64,000 nucleotides of DNA from Pseudomonas sp. SST3 (GCF_003325755.1 NZ_QORI02000010.1:141426-205425); one strand, 5' to 3'. Positions 29,586-40,905 are shown, counted from the first letter of the stretch. Numbers and translations are program-made. Notes: generated by a model not told the origin, from the letters alone.

Positions 29586-31543
29586 TTACCACCCTCCTGG
29601 TCGCCAACCGCGGCGAGATCGCCTGCCGCGTGATGCGCACCGCAAAAACCATGGGTCTGACCACCGTTGCCGTGCACAGCGGCATCGACAGAGACGCACG
29701 GCACGCCCGCGACGCCGACATTCGCATTGACCTCGGCGGGGCTAAGCCGGCCGAAAGTTACTTGTTGATCGATAAGCTGATCGCCGCCGCCAAGGCCAGC
29801 GGCGCCCAGGCGATCCATCCAGGCTATGGCTTCCTCTCGGAGAACGCCGATTTCGCTCGCGCCATCGAAGACGCCGGGCTGGTCTTCCTCGGCCCGCCCG
29901 CCTCCGCCATCGACGCCATGGGCAGCAAATCCGCAGCCAAGGCGCTGATGGAAAAAGCCGGCGTGCCTCTGGTACCGGGCTATCACGGCGAAGCGCAGGA
30001 CGTCGAAACCTTCCGCACCGCCGCCGAGAAGATCGGCTACCCGGTGCTGCTCAAGGCCACCGCCGGCGGTGGCGGCAAAGGCATGAAGGTCGTCGAGCGC
30101 GAGGTCGATCTGGCCGAAGCGCTGCAGTCCGCCCAGCGTGAGGCGCAGTCGTCGTTCGGCGACTCGCGCATGCTGGTCGAGAAGTACGTGCTCAAGCCGC
30201 GTCATGTGGAGATTCAGGTATTCGCCGACCAACACGGCAACTGCCTGTATCTCAACGAGCGCGACTGCTCGATCCAGCGTCGCCATCAGAAGGTCGTGGA
30301 GGAAGCACCGGCGCCTGGCCTATCCGCCGAGTTGCGTCGCGCCATGGGCGAAGCGGCAGTGAAGGCCGCGCAGGCCATCGGCTACGTCGTGCGGCACGTG
30401 GAATTTCTGCTCGATGCACGCGGCGAGTTCTTCTTCATGGAGATGAACACCCGGCTGCAGGTCGAACATCCGGTGACCGAAGCCATTACCGGCCTCGATC
30501 TGGTCGCCTGGCAGATCCGAGTCGCCCGTGGCGAGCCGCTGCCGATCACTCAGGAACAGGTGCCGCTCAACGGCCACGCCATCGAAGTGCGGCTGTATGC
30601 CGAAGACCCTGACAACGACTTCCTGCCGGCTACCGGCACCCTCGCCCTGTATCGCGAATCGGCTGCCGGTCCCGGCCGTCGGGTCGACAGCGGAGTGGCC
30701 GAAGGTGACCAGGTGTCGCCCTTCTACGACCCGATGCTCGGCAAGCTGATCGCCTGGGGCCAGGACCGCGAGGAAGCGCGCCTGCGGCTGCTGGCCATGC
30801 TGGATGAAACCTGCGTCGGCGGCGTACGCACCAACCTCGCCTTCCTGCGCCGGGTGGTTGGCCATCCCGCCTTCGCCGCGGCCGAACTGGACACGGGTTT
30901 CATCCCGCGTCATGAAGCCGACCTGATGCGCACGCCCGGCGAACTGGGCGATGCGTTCTGGCAGCTGGCGGGTGAACTCTTCGTGCAGACCGAACCGGCT
31001 AAAGTCCGGGGCGACGATATCCATTCGCCGTGGGCCAATCGTGACGGCCTGCGCTTCGGCATGCCAGCGCGCATTGGCATGCATCTGCAATGCAACGGCC
31101 AAAGCCGCCTGGTGCGGGTGGGAACGAATTATCGTAGGAGCGAGCTTGCTCGCGAACCAGCCCCCTCGGAAACCGCCTTCGCGAGCAAGCTCGCTCCTAC
31201 AAAAGCTTCACGCCAGCCGAAAGCTATCCGACAGGGTCGCACGCTCTACCTCGAATGGAACGGTGAACTGGAGGCCGTGACGGCGTTCGACCCCATCGCT
31301 GAAGTCGAAGCCAGCCATCAGCATCACGGCGGCATGACCGCGCCCATGAACGGCAGCATCGTGCGAGTGCTGGTCGAGGCCGGGCAGCATGTCGAAGCCG
31401 GTGCCACACTGGTCGTGCTGGAAGCGATGAAGATGGAACACAGCATCCGTGCGCAGCAGGCAGGCGTGGTCAAAGGTCTGTTTTGCGCCGAAGGCGATAT
31501 GGTCAACGAGGGAGTGGTATTGCTGGAGATGGATGAAGCTTGA
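29582..31543 (+). CDS. liuD: Methylcrotonoyl-CoA carboxylase, biotin-carrying subunit, with REP pair in frame
   Basis: The 653-residue protein has an N-terminal biotin carboxylase (TLLVANRGEIACRV, ATP-binding KATAGGGGKGMKVV, EMNTRLQVEHPVTE). The BT linker region and a biotinyl domain follow, with the biotinylated lysine near 617 in VLEAMKMEHS. It carboxylates biotin with ATP and bicarbonate for LiuB. Residues about 518-540 are encoded by a 67-base inverted REP pair (31134-31200) and read RRSELAREPAPSE...FASKLAPT, unlike any carboxylase sequence. The reading frame is kept on both sides. The start at 29582 overlaps liuC by 4 bases. Confidence 0.93.
   Translation: MITTLLVANRGEIACRVMRTAKTMGLTTVAVHSGIDRDARHARDADIRIDLGGAKPAESYLLIDKLIAAAKASGAQAIHPGYGFLSENADFARAIEDAGLVFLGPPASAIDAMGSKSAAKALMEKAGVPLVPGYHGEAQDVETFRTAAEKIGYPVLLKATAGGGGKGMKVVEREVDLAEALQSAQREAQSSFGDSRMLVEKYVLKPRHVEIQVFADQHGNCLYLNERDCSIQRRHQKVVEEAPAPGLSAELRRAMGEAAVKAAQAIGYVVRHVEFLLDARGEFFFMEMNTRLQVEHPVTEAITGLDLVAWQIRVARGEPLPITQEQVPLNGHAIEVRLYAEDPDNDFLPATGTLALYRESAAGPGRRVDSGVAEGDQVSPFYDPMLGKLIAWGQDREEARLRLLAMLDETCVGGVRTNLAFLRRVVGHPAFAAAELDTGFIPRHEADLMRTPGELGDAFWQLAGELFVQTEPAKVRGDDIHSPWANRDGLRFGMPARIGMHLQCNGQSRLVRVGTNYRRSELAREPAPSETAFASKLAPTKASRQPKAIRQGRTLYLEWNGELEAVTAFDPIAEVEASHQHHGGMTAPMNGSIVRVLVEAGQHVEAGATLVVLEAMKMEHSIRAQQAGVVKGLFCAEGDMVNEGVVLLEMDEA
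31134..31200. repeat. REPIN (inverted REP pair) inside the liuD coding sequence
   Basis: The left arm GTAGGAGCGAGCTTGCTCGC begins at 31134 and the right arm GCGAGCAAGCTCGCTCCTAC ends at 31200; arms are 23-bp inverses with a 21-base centre. The element is 67 bases long (not a multiple of three), but the open frame continues, so flanking bases or a small indel restored it. Confidence 0.92.
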
Positions 31544-31690
31544 AAACAGTTCGCGGACGAGCCCTTTTGGCGCCCCGTTCTACACTGGCGACCCACGCAA
31601 GTTGGAAACTGCTAAGCATTTTCCACCGACGGCGGACAAGGCTCCGCCATTGTCCGCCCTACGCCGAACCATAAACCGTACGGAGCCTTC

Positions 31691-32593
31691 ATGACCCTGC
31701 CCAAACATGTACGACTGGTGGAAGTGGGGCCGCGCGATGGCCTGCAGAATGAAAAGCAGCCGATCAGCGTCGCCGACAAGGTGCGGCTGATAGATGACCT
31801 CAGCGCGGCCGGCCTGCAATACATCGAGGTGGGCAGTTTCGTCTCACCCAAATGGGTGCCGCAAATGGCCGGCTCGGCCGATGTGTTCGCCCAGACCCGG
31901 CAGAAGCCGGGCGTGACCTACGCGGCCCTGACGCCGAACCTGAAAGGCCTGGAAGCAGCCATCGAAGCCGGCGTGAGCGAGGTCGCGGTGTTCGGCGCCG
32001 CTTCGGAAGCCTTCTCGCAGAAGAACATTAACTGCTCCATCGACGAAAGCCTGGCGCGTTTCGCCCCCCTGATGGAAGCCGCGCGTGAAAACGGCATTCA
32101 GGTGCGCGGCTACGTGTCCTGCGCACTGGGGTGCCCCTACGAAGGCGAGATCGACCCGAAGCGCGTGGCACATGTCGCGCATGAGCTGTTCGCCATGGGC
32201 TGCTATGAAGTCTCGCTGGGAGACACCATCGGCACGGGCACGCCGGGCAAGACCCGCCAGCTGTTCGAGATCGTCAGCCGGGAGGTTCCGCGTGACAAGC
32301 TCGCCGGTCACTTCCATGACACCTACGGCCAGGCGCTGGCGAACATTTATGCAAGCCTGCTCGAGGGTATTTGCGTGTTTGACAGTTCCGTCGCCGGACT
32401 CGGTGGCTGCCCTTATGCCAAGGGCGCCAGCGGCAATGTGGCCAGCGAAGACGTGCTGTACATGCTCGACGGCCTGGGCATCCAGACCGGCATTGGGCTG
32501 GACGCGCTGATCGCTGCGGGGCAACGCATCAGCGATGTGCTGGGCCGGCCCAACGGATCACGCGTGGCCCGGGCACGGCTCAGCGCGCAATGA
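31691..32593 (+). CDS. liuE: Hydroxymethylglutaryl-CoA lyase
   Basis: Cleaves HMG-CoA to acetyl-CoA and acetoacetate. The 300-residue TIM-barrel protein has [12 protein letters not shown] at the N-terminus (metal and substrate residues), [13 protein letters not shown], and the lyase signature with its active-site cysteine in [19 protein letters not shown]. It follows liuD by 147 bases and precedes the CoA-transferase genes by 36, so acetoacetate made here can be activated by the next two products. Confidence 0.95.
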   Translation: MTLPKHVRLVEVGPRDGLQNEKQPISVADKVRLIDDLSAAGLQYIEVGSFVSPKWVPQMAGSADVFAQTRQKPGVTYAALTPNLKGLEAAIEAGVSEVAVFGAASEAFSQKNINCSIDESLARFAPLMEAARENGIQVRGYVSCALGCPYEGEIDPKRVAHVAHELFAMGCYEVSLGDTIGTGTPGKTRQLFEIVSREVPRDKLAGHFHDTYGQALANIYASLLEGICVFDSSVAGLGGCPYAKGASGNVASEDVLYMLDGLGIQTGIGLDALIAAGQRISDVLGRPNGSRVARARLSAQ

Positions 32594-32629
32594 CGGCGAC
32601 AGCCCACATACGGAAAACAAGAGGCTCAC

Positions 32630-33325
32630 ATGAACAAAATCTACCCCAACGCGCAGCAAGCACTCGCTGGCCTGATCGAGGACGGCATGACCCTCGCCGT
32701 GGGCGGCTTTGGTCTATGTGGCATTCCAGAAGCGCTGATCGAGGCGCTGCGTGATACCGGTAAGAAAGAGCTTACGGTGATCAGTAACAACGCGGGCGTC
32801 GATGGCTTTGGCCTCGGCTTGTTGCTGGAAACGCGCCAGGTGCGCAAGATGATTTCCTCCTACGTGGGCGAAAACAAGGAATTCGAGCGGCAGTATCTGG
32901 CCGGCGAACTGGAACTCGAATTCACCCCTCAGGGCACCCTCGCCGAAAAGCTGCGCGCCGGCGGTTCCGGTATACCGGCCTTCTTTACCAAAACGGGCTA
33001 CGGCACCCTGATCGCAGAAGGCAAGGACACACGCCAGTTCAACGGTGAGTGGTACGTGATGGAAGAATCGCTGACCGCCGACATCGCGCTGGTGAAGGCG
33101 CACAAGGCCGACAAGGCCGGCAATCTGGTGTTCAACAAGACTGCGCGCAACTTCAACCCGCTCGCGGCCATGGCCGGCAAGGTCTGCGTGGTGGAGGTCG
33201 ACGAACTGGTGGAAACCGGCGAGCTGGACCCGGACCAGATCCATCTGCCCGGCATCTATGTGCAGCGCATCATCCATAACCCGAACGCCGAGAAGCGCAT
33301 CGAAAAACGCACGGTGAGGAGCTGA
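32630..33325 (+). CDS. 3-oxoacid CoA-transferase subunit A
   Basis: The 231-residue subunit shows the family motif [19 protein letters not shown] and [15 protein letters not shown]. With subunit B it moves CoA from succinyl-CoA to acetoacetate (SCOT type). AtoDA-type use of acetyl-CoA is the alternative. The sequence [22 protein letters not shown] fits the SCOT subgroup. It follows liuE closely and overlaps functionally with the hydroxybutyrate module downstream. Confidence 0.92.
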   Translation: MNKIYPNAQQALAGLIEDGMTLAVGGFGLCGIPEALIEALRDTGKKELTVISNNAGVDGFGLGLLLETRQVRKMISSYVGENKEFERQYLAGELELEFTPQGTLAEKLRAGGSGIPAFFTKTGYGTLIAEGKDTRQFNGEWYVMEESLTADIALVKAHKADKAGNLVFNKTARNFNPLAAMAGKVCVVEVDELVETGELDPDQIHLPGIYVQRIIHNPNAEKRIEKRTVRS

Positions 33326-33327
33326 TC

Positions 33328-33954
33328 ATGGCCTGGACACGTGAACAGATGGCGCAGCGCGCCGCACAGGAATTACAGGACGGTTTCTACGTCAATCTCG
33401 GCATCGGCTTGCCGACGCTGGTCGCCAACTACATTCCCGATGGCATGGATGTCTGGCTGCAGAGCGAGAACGGCCTGCTCGGCATCGGCCCCTTCCCCAC
33501 CGAAGACGAAATCGATCCGGACCTGATCAATGCCGGCAAACAGACCGTCACCGCCCTCCCCGGCAGCGCCTTTTTCGACAATGCCATGAGCTTCGGCATG
33601 ATCCGCGGCGGCCATATCAACCTGGCAATTCTCGGCGCCATGCAGGTTTCGGAGAAAGGCGATCTGGCCAACTGGATGATTCCCGGCAAGATGGTCAAGG
33701 GCATGGGAGGCGCCATGGACCTGGTAGCTGGCGTCAAACGTGTGGTGGTACTGATGGAGCACACCGCCAAGGGCGCCCACAAGATCATCAAGCAGTGCGA
33801 GCTGCCCTTGACCGGCGTTGGTGTAGTGAACCGCATCATCACCGACCTAGGTGTGCTGGACGTTACCGAGCACGGCTTGAAATTGGTCGAACTGGCCGAC
33901 GATGTCACCTTCGAGCAGATTCAGGAAGCCACCGGTTGCCCGATTCAGCGCTGA
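33328..33954 (+). CDS. 3-oxoacid CoA-transferase subunit B
   Basis: The 208-residue catalytic subunit has [16 protein letters not shown] and the active-site glutamate Glu47 in [10 protein letters not shown], which forms the glutamyl-CoA intermediate. It starts 2 bases after subunit A, so the two are coupled and co-expressed. It gives acetoacetyl-CoA from the acetoacetate of LiuE and of 3-hydroxybutyrate dehydrogenase (40135-40905). Confidence 0.93.
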   Translation: MAWTREQMAQRAAQELQDGFYVNLGIGLPTLVANYIPDGMDVWLQSENGLLGIGPFPTEDEIDPDLINAGKQTVTALPGSAFFDNAMSFGMIRGGHINLAILGAMQVSEKGDLANWMIPGKMVKGMGGAMDLVAGVKRVVVLMEHTAKGAHKIIKQCELPLTGVGVVNRIITDLGVLDVTEHGLKLVELADDVTFEQIQEATGCPIQR

Positions 33955-34087
33955 AGGAGCGGCCGGTGGCCACATGCCACTGGGCACCGTACGGGGCCAG
34001 CGTGTAGCCTTGCCCCGATAAAAAACCGAAGAAAACGCGCCCGGCTCGTCACGAGCCGCGGGTGGACAGGCAAGACTGGATATATTC

Positions 34088-34483
34088 ATGGCAAAGCAGA
34101 CGTACAGCATTTCCGATTTGGCCAACGAGCTCGACATCACCACCCGTGCGATTCGCTTCTACGAGGAACAGGGCATGCTTTCGCCGAAACGGCGCGGCCA
34201 GGAGCGTATCTACACGCCGAAGCATCGCGTCGCGCTCAAGCTCATCCTACGCGGCAAGCGCATCGGTTTTTCGTTGGCTGAATGCAAGACGCTGATCGAA
34301 CTCTACGATCCCAAGGCCGGTAACCAGAAGCAGCTGAACATCATGCTCGGGATGATTGCTGAGCGTCGTCAACAACTTGAGCAACAGCAGCTGGATATCC
34401 AACAGATGCAGCTGGAGCTCGATACCGCTGAGGAGCGTTGCCTCACCGCGCTGAAAGCGACTCTGGGCAAGGAAGCTGGCTGA
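34088..34483 (+). CDS. liuR: MerR-family regulator of branched-chain amino acid breakdown
   Basis: The 131-residue protein has an N-terminal MerR helix-turn-helix (YSISDLANELDITTRAIRFYEEQGML, then RIYTPKHRVALKLI). A coiled dimerisation helix rich in Gln and Glu follows (residues 85-120). It lacks the metal-binding cysteines of metal-sensing MerR proteins. In other gammaproteobacteria LiuR controls liu and related genes through TTTACGT-type palindromes, such as those at 25580 and 21609. Here the gene lies at the end of the liu-SCOT operon rather than before liuA, 133 bases after subunit B. Confidence 0.88.
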   Translation: MAKQTYSISDLANELDITTRAIRFYEEQGMLSPKRRGQERIYTPKHRVALKLILRGKRIGFSLAECKTLIELYDPKAGNQKQLNIMLGMIAERRQQLEQQQLDIQQMQLELDTAEERCLTALKATLGKEAG

Positions 34484-34620
34484 TAGCAGCGCCCCCGCTC
34501 GCACCCGCTAATACGACACCAACCCACCCTCTCCCCACCACGCTTTCGAGTACGCGACGAGTACAAGCCGCATGTCGCGGTGCGTGCCCGAGAAGCTGGC
34601 CGTCCAGATAACCAGACATC

Positions 34621-34679
34621 GATCCAGAATCGTGGACACTCGGATAAACGCCCCAGGCGAATGTCCGACGGACTGGACA
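34621..34679. promoter_or_regulatory. Candidate enhancer sites for the sigma-54 activator (TRAP operon)
   Basis: A full site TGTCC-GACGGACT-GGACA lies at 34662-34679 and a weaker one GATCC-N8-GGACA at 34621-34638, 41 bases apart (about four helical turns). The same motif with the same 8-base spacer recurs twice upstream of the 3-hydroxybutyrate dehydrogenase gene. Confidence 0.6.
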
Positions 34680-34743
34680 CAGGCGCATCCTAGCGATCTC
34701 TGAAACCGCTCTGGAATGGGCAATTGAGCATGTATCGGGAGTC

Positions 34744-34759
34744 AGGCACAGAACCTGCT
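34744..34759 (+). promoter_or_regulatory. Sigma-54 type -24/-12 promoter of dctPQM
   Basis: AGGCACAGAACCTGCT has GG at 34745 and GC at 34757 with exactly 10 bases between, matching the YTGGCACG-N4-TTGC pattern. It lies about 65 bases after the enhancer-type site and 130 bases before the dctP ATG. Confidence 0.65.
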
Positions 34760-34888
34760 ATGGGATAAGCGCTAGACGCCAAGACTTCTGGCGGGCGAGT
34801 GACTGGACGTCGCTCTTCCGCTTTCCGGCTGCGCCGCACCGGGCCATAACCTCTGGCTATCAAAACAACAAAAACAAGGAAACCTGTA

Positions 34889-35974
34889 ATGTCCGTAACG
34901 AAAAAGCTGTCCCGTCTCGCCTGTGCCATCGGCGCAGCAACCGTTATCAGTGCCACGCTGGTCAGCGCCAACGCAATGGCCACTGAGAAAATTCGCTGGC
35001 AAGTGCCATTGGCCTTCCCGTCCCATCTCGTCGGTCTGACCACGCCGGTCAAGCACTTGTCGGAATCGCTCAAGGCAATTTCCGGCGGCGACATCCAGCT
35101 GCGCTACTACGAGCCCGGCGAACTGGTACCGCCATTCGAGATCATGGATGCGGTGAGCAACGGCAAATACCCGGCCGGCTATACCTGGATCGGCTACGAC
35201 CAGGGCACTATCCCCGCGCTGCCACTGTATTCCGGTGCACCGTTTAACATGGAGCCGCCGGCCTACCTGGCCTGGTATTACGAGGGCGATGGCAAGAAGC
35301 TGCTCGAAGAGATCTACGCCGAACGCAATATCCATCCGATGCTGTGCAGCATCATCGGCCCGGAAGGCGCCGGCTGGTTCGCCAAGCCTATCGAGAAGCT
35401 GGAAGACATCGATGGACTGCGTATCCGTTTCGCCGGCATCGGCGGCAAAGTCCTGGAGAAACTCGGTGCATCGGTCACCATGATTCCGGGTGGCGAGATC
35501 TACCAGGCGCTGGAGCGTAAGACCATCGACGCCACGGAGTTCTCACAGCCCGCCATCGACAAAATGCTGGGCCTCGACCAGATCATCAAGAACTACATCA
35601 TGCCGGGCTGGCACCAGACGCTGACCACCTCGCACCTGTTGGTGAACAAGGGCGTCTGGGAAAAGCTCGAGCCGCAAAGCCGCGCGCTGATCGAGATGGG
35701 CTGCGAATCCGCCACGCTCAAGGGTTTCGCCGAAAGCGAGTGGGCCCAGCCAACCGCACTGCGCGATTACGAGAAGCAGGGCGTCAAGGCTCAGGTCCTG
35801 CCCGAAGAAGTGCTGCGAGAACTCGAGCGCGTGACCAAGGAAGTGCTCGATGAGCAGGCCGCTGGCGACGAGATGTTCAATCGCGTCCTGACCAGCCAGC
35901 GTGAATTCATGCAGCACCATTCCATCTGGCACGGCAAGGGTTACTTGCCGCGCGATTACTACAAGTACGAGTAA
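34889..35974 (+). CDS. TRAP transporter substrate-binding protein (DctP family, TakP-like)
   Basis: The 361-residue periplasmic protein has a signal peptide (residues 1-31, ending AMA) and the TRAP fold. It includes DIDGLRIRFAGIGGKVLEKLGAS with the ligand-contacting arginine, GGEIYQALERKTIDATEFSQP and PGWHQTLTTSHLLVNK. These resemble 2-oxo acid-binding TakP more than C4-dicarboxylate DctP. Possible ligands are branched 2-oxo acids or 3-hydroxybutyrate. The latter is favoured if the sigma-54 activator downstream is HbcR. First gene of the dctPQM operon. Confidence 0.9.
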   Translation: MSVTKKLSRLACAIGAATVISATLVSANAMATEKIRWQVPLAFPSHLVGLTTPVKHLSESLKAISGGDIQLRYYEPGELVPPFEIMDAVSNGKYPAGYTWIGYDQGTIPALPLYSGAPFNMEPPAYLAWYYEGDGKKLLEEIYAERNIHPMLCSIIGPEGAGWFAKPIEKLEDIDGLRIRFAGIGGKVLEKLGASVTMIPGGEIYQALERKTIDATEFSQPAIDKMLGLDQIIKNYIMPGWHQTLTTSHLLVNKGVWEKLEPQSRALIEMGCESATLKGFAESEWAQPTALRDYEKQGVKAQVLPEEVLRELERVTKEVLDEQAAGDEMFNRVLTSQREFMQHHSIWHGKGYLPRDYYKYE

Positions 35975-36087
35975 CCGCACGGGTCGAGGGGCGCAGCATC
36001 GCTGTGCCCCTGGCTCGCAAGCGGGCCGTTGCCAGAGCCAGATTCAGCTTTGCAGCGGCTTCCCCGTGCCGGATTACCGAGGTGGCC

Positions 36088-36702
36088 ATGTCCGTTCATC
36101 CCGTTTCCCCCAACGCTGCTGCGCCCGCCTCCCACGAGGCCGCGCTGCCACATAACCGCCTGTCCTATTGGCTCGACAAAGCTTTGGTCGCTATTGGCGA
36201 AGCCAGCGCCTGGATCTGGCTGTTGGTGCTCGCGGTAGTGCTGACCAACGTGTTTAGCCGCTTCGTGCTGGCCCGCGGCTCGATTGCCCTGGAAGAGCTG
36301 TCATGGCATCTGTTCGGCGCCGCGCTGATGCTCGCCCTCGCCTATGCCGTAGTACGTGACGACCATGTGCGAGTCGATGTCCTGCGCGAGAAGTTCACTC
36401 TGCGCAGCCAGGCCATCATCGAGTTGCTGGCGATCCTGATCCTGGCATTACCGGTGGTGTTGCTGATGGTCGATGCGCTGATTCCTTTTGCCTACCAGGC
36501 GTTCATCTACAACGAGCGCTCGCAGGCGCCAAGCGGCCTACCGCATCGGTTCATTTTCAAGAGCGTGCTCCCGCTGGGCTTGGCGCTGGTCGCCCTGGCG
36601 CTGGCCTCCAGGGCCACGCGCTGTAGCACGCTGCTTTTCAATTTTCCGCGGGCCTTGGTGCCCGCTTCCGGTGACCGCGACCGCGGCCACTCGCAGCCCT
36701 GA
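36088..36702 (+). CDS. TRAP transporter small permease (DctQ)
   Basis: The 204-residue membrane protein has four hydrophobic helices (for example ASAWIWLLVLAVVLTNVFSRF) and the DctQ-typical ALEELSWHLFGAALMLALAYAVVRDDHVRVDVL. The ATG at 36088 follows GAGG by 5 bases. A longer frame to 36004 has no helix or signal and is not used. It couples the binding protein to the large permease. Confidence 0.9.
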   Translation: MSVHPVSPNAAAPASHEAALPHNRLSYWLDKALVAIGEASAWIWLLVLAVVLTNVFSRFVLARGSIALEELSWHLFGAALMLALAYAVVRDDHVRVDVLREKFTLRSQAIIELLAILILALPVVLLMVDALIPFAYQAFIYNERSQAPSGLPHRFIFKSVLPLGLALVALALASRATRCSTLLFNFPRALVPASGDRDRGHSQP

Positions 36703-36718
36703 TGGAGCAGTCGTAATC

Positions 36719-38086
36719 ATGGGTCTGGAACAACTACTCGTCATCAGCATGTTCGCTACTTTCATGCTGCTACTGCTGCTTGGCTTTCCCGTGGCCTGGT
36801 CACTGGCCGGCATCGGACTGCTGTTCGGCGTACTCGGCCATGTGATGGTCGAACACTTCGATGCCGATCTCTGGTTCACCTGGGACGGCACCATTGGTGT
36901 GCTGGATGCGCGCATCTACGGCATTGTCGCCAACGAGCTGATGGTCGCCCTGCCTTTATTCATCTTCATGGGCATCATGCTCGACCGCTCCGGCATTGCC
37001 GAACGGCTGATGCATAGCCTGGTGCGGGTGCTCGGCCCGTTACGCGGCGGCTATGCGGTCACGGTAGTGCTGGTGGGCATTCTGCTGGCTGCTTCAACCG
37101 GCATCGTTGGTGCCTCGGTGGCCCTGCTGGGCATGTTGTCCATCGGCCCAATGCTGCAGGCGAAGTACAACAAGAGTCTGGCCGTCGGTACCGCCTGTTC
37201 GGTGGGTACGCTGGGCATCCTGATTCCCCCGAGCATCATGCTGGTACTGATGGCTGACCGCCTCGGCACCTCCGAAGCCTCGGTGGGCAAACTGTTCATG
37301 GGCGCGCTGATTCCCGGCATGATGCTGGCACTGATGTACATCCTCTACATCGTTATCGTGTCCTGGGTGAAGAAAGACTTCGCGCCGGCGCCGGCCAACC
37401 GCCCAAAGCTCGATGCGCGGGCGCTGCTCGACGTGTTCTGGGCCGTGGTGCCACCGTTCGCGCTGATCCTGGCGGTGCTCGGCTCGATCTTCTTCGGCAT
37501 TGCCACCACCACCGAGGCGTCAGCCGTGGGCGCGTTCGGTGCGGTATTGATGGCCGCCTGCAGCCGCAGGTTGAACATGACTGTGTTGAAGGAGGCGCTT
37601 TACCAGACCAGCCGTACCTCGGCCTTTATCTTCGGCATTTTCATCGGCGCCACGGTGTTCGCTGCAGTGCTCCGTGGCCTGGGTGGCGACGACGTGATTC
37701 GCGCGGCCCTTACCGGCCTGCCGTTCGGCCAGACCGGCGTTTTGCTCACGGTGTTGTTCATCACCTTCCTGCTGGGGTTCTTTCTGGACTGGGTGGAGAT
37801 TACCCTGATTATCCTGCCGCTGGTGGCTCCGGTACTGTTCTCAATGGGCGTCGATCCGCTGTGGTTCGCGATCCTCTTCGCTTTATGCCTGCAGACCTCC
37901 TTCCTGACACCGCCGGTCGGCTTCGCCCTGTTCTACATCAAGGGTGTGTGCCCACCGGAAGTCACCACTCGCGACGTCTATCTCGGTGTGCTGCCTTACA
38001 TTCTGATCCAGCTGATCGGCCTCGCTCTGGTGTTCTTTTACGCACCCCTTGCAACTTGGCTACCCAACGAGGTGTATGGCCTCTGA
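36719..38086 (+). CDS. TRAP transporter large permease (DctM)
   Basis: The 455-residue protein has about twelve membrane helices, among them LLVISMFATFMLLLLLGFPVAWSLAGIG, with PLFIFMGIMLDRSGIAERL and LIPPSIMLVLMADRLG typical of DctM. It performs Na+-driven uptake. It starts 16 bases after dctQ. The long hydrophilic N-terminal extension possible in the same frame (from 36488) overlaps dctQ and is rejected. Confidence 0.92.
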   Translation: MGLEQLLVISMFATFMLLLLLGFPVAWSLAGIGLLFGVLGHVMVEHFDADLWFTWDGTIGVLDARIYGIVANELMVALPLFIFMGIMLDRSGIAERLMHSLVRVLGPLRGGYAVTVVLVGILLAASTGIVGASVALLGMLSIGPMLQAKYNKSLAVGTACSVGTLGILIPPSIMLVLMADRLGTSEASVGKLFMGALIPGMMLALMYILYIVIVSWVKKDFAPAPANRPKLDARALLDVFWAVVPPFALILAVLGSIFFGIATTTEASAVGAFGAVLMAACSRRLNMTVLKEALYQTSRTSAFIFGIFIGATVFAAVLRGLGGDDVIRAALTGLPFGQTGVLLTVLFITFLLGFFLDWVEITLIILPLVAPVLFSMGVDPLWFAILFALCLQTSFLTPPVGFALFYIKGVCPPEVTTRDVYLGVLPYILIQLIGLALVFFYAPLATWLPNEVYGL

Positions 38087-38161
38087 GCCCGGTCCGGCTG
38101 CCTTGCCCGAGGCAGTCGGTGCCTACCATAATCGGCCGAACCCAAACGGATTCCTCTGCCC

Positions 38162-39631
<1,470 letters not shown>

Positions 39632-39649
<18 letters not shown>

Positions 39650-40135
39650 GCGACCAGGCCGCTGCGGTAATACTGCTGGCGGACCCGAATCGCATCGCAC
39701 GGTTGGAGCATTCGAGTCTCTCCGTTCCACCATTGCTTATGGTCCAACCTCGGCGTTGCTGCTCGTAGGGTGGGCTTCAGCCCACCGCGCGCCAACCATC
39801 GCCCGTGCGAACACCTACCTGTTGCCGCCAGCCGCGGAAGCTGGTGGGCTGAAGCGGAGCGCTGCCCGGCCCACCCTACGACCCTGCATAGGCTGAGCGA
39901 GCGGTGGCACGCAGAACCTACCGCGAAAGCATAGTGGTTCGCGCAGCGGATGAGAGTTCGAGTCTGTCCGTTCCACCATTGCTTATGGGCCAACCTCGGC
40001 GTTGCTGCTAGTAGGGTGGGCTTCAGCCCACCGCGCGCCAACCATCGCCCGTGCGAACAACTACCCGTTGCCGCCAGCCGCGGAAGCTGGGGGGCTGAAG
40101 CGGAGCGCCGCCCGGCCCACCCTACGACCCTTCGC
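39632..40135. repeat. 246-bp tandem duplication including the hbcR tail
   Basis: Two colinear copies, 39711-39889 and 39957-40135, are nearly identical at a constant 246-base offset. Each contains an inverted pair of the GGTGGGCT palindrome (39765-39879 and 40011-40125). The sequence GGCTGAGCGAGCGGT, the last codons of hbcR, recurs at 39891-39905, so the duplicated unit reaches into the hbcR 3' end. Both copies carry TTCGAGTCT(C/G)TCCGTTCCAC ending in CA, which looks like a worn tRNA 3' end. No gene lies in the 485-base gap 39650-40134. Confidence 0.8.
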
Positions 40136-40905
40136 TACTGCGCCAACCAGCCGCCATCTACATTCCAGGCCGCGCCCCGGACCTGCCTGGCCGCCTCGCT
40201 GCAGAGAAAAAGCGCCAGATCACCCAGATCCTCGGGCGTGACGAAGTCCAGTGAAGGTTGTTTTTCCATCAGCAATTCGCGAGTCGCCTGATTCGGGTCG
40301 CCATGTACTTGGGCCTTGCTGTCGATCTGCTGTTGGACCAGCGGCGTCAACACCCAACCCGGGCAGAGCGCGTTGCAGGTAATCCCGGTGGTTGCGGTTT
40401 CCAGCGCAACGGCCTTGGTCAGACCAATCACGCCATGCTTGGCTGCCACGTACGCCGATTTCTGCGCCGAGGCAACCAGACCATGCACCGAGGATATGTT
40501 GATGATCCGTCCCCAGTTGCGCTCACGCATGCCGGGCAGTGCCAGACGCATGGTGTGAAACACCGAGGACAAATTGATGGCGATGATGCTGTCCCAGCGC
40601 TCGACTGGGAAGTTCTCAACCGGAGCAACATGCTGGATACCGGCGTTGTTGACCAATACATCGAGGGAGCCGAAGTCGCGTTCGATCTGGCTGATCATTT
40701 CACCGATCTGCTCGGCATCGGATACATCGGCCGGGTGATGCAACACGGCGGTGCCATATGCAGCCACTCGAGCGATGGCCGCCTCTACATCGCCGAAACC
40801 ATTGAGCATCACATTGGCGCCCGCCTCTGCCAGCTTGCAGGCGATGCCCAGACCAATGCCGCTGGTTGAACCGGTGACGAGGGCGGTTTTGCCTTTCACA
40901 ATCAT
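40135..40905 (-). CDS. hbdH: 3-hydroxybutyrate dehydrogenase (SDR)
   Basis: The 256-residue short-chain dehydrogenase oxidises (R)-3-hydroxybutyrate to acetoacetate with NAD+. It shows TGSTSGIGLGIA (NAD site), NNAGIQHVAPVE and the catalytic NISSVHGLVASAQKSAYVAAKHG, plus ALCPGWVLTPLVQQQI, all typical of bacterial BDH. GGAG lies 6 bases before the ATG at 40905. The ATG overlaps the stop of a small upstream ORF. A -24/-12 promoter and enhancer-type sites lie upstream. Confidence 0.93.
   Translation of the reverse strand: MIVKGKTALVTGSTSGIGLGIACKLAEAGANVMLNGFGDVEAAIARVAAYGTAVLHHPADVSDAEQIGEMISQIERDFGSLDVLVNNAGIQHVAPVENFPVERWDSIIAINLSSVFHTMRLALPGMRERNWGRIINISSVHGLVASAQKSAYVAAKHGVIGLTKAVALETATTGITCNALCPGWVLTPLVQQQIDSKAQVHGDPNQATRELLMEKQPSLDFVTPEDLGDLALFLCSEAARQVRGAAWNVDGGWLAQ

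Larger units (their letters stand above)
34484..34888. other. 405-bp regulatory gap upstream of the TRAP operon
   Basis: It contains two activator-type sites (34621-34679) and a -24/-12 promoter (34744-34759), annotated separately. No gene is seen in either strand. Confidence 0.6.

Noticed and set aside
39680..39741. Possible tRNA gene ending in CCACCA
   Set aside because: No 5' acceptor arm or cloverleaf could be built, and the T-arm spacing is one base short; treated as a remnant within the repeat.
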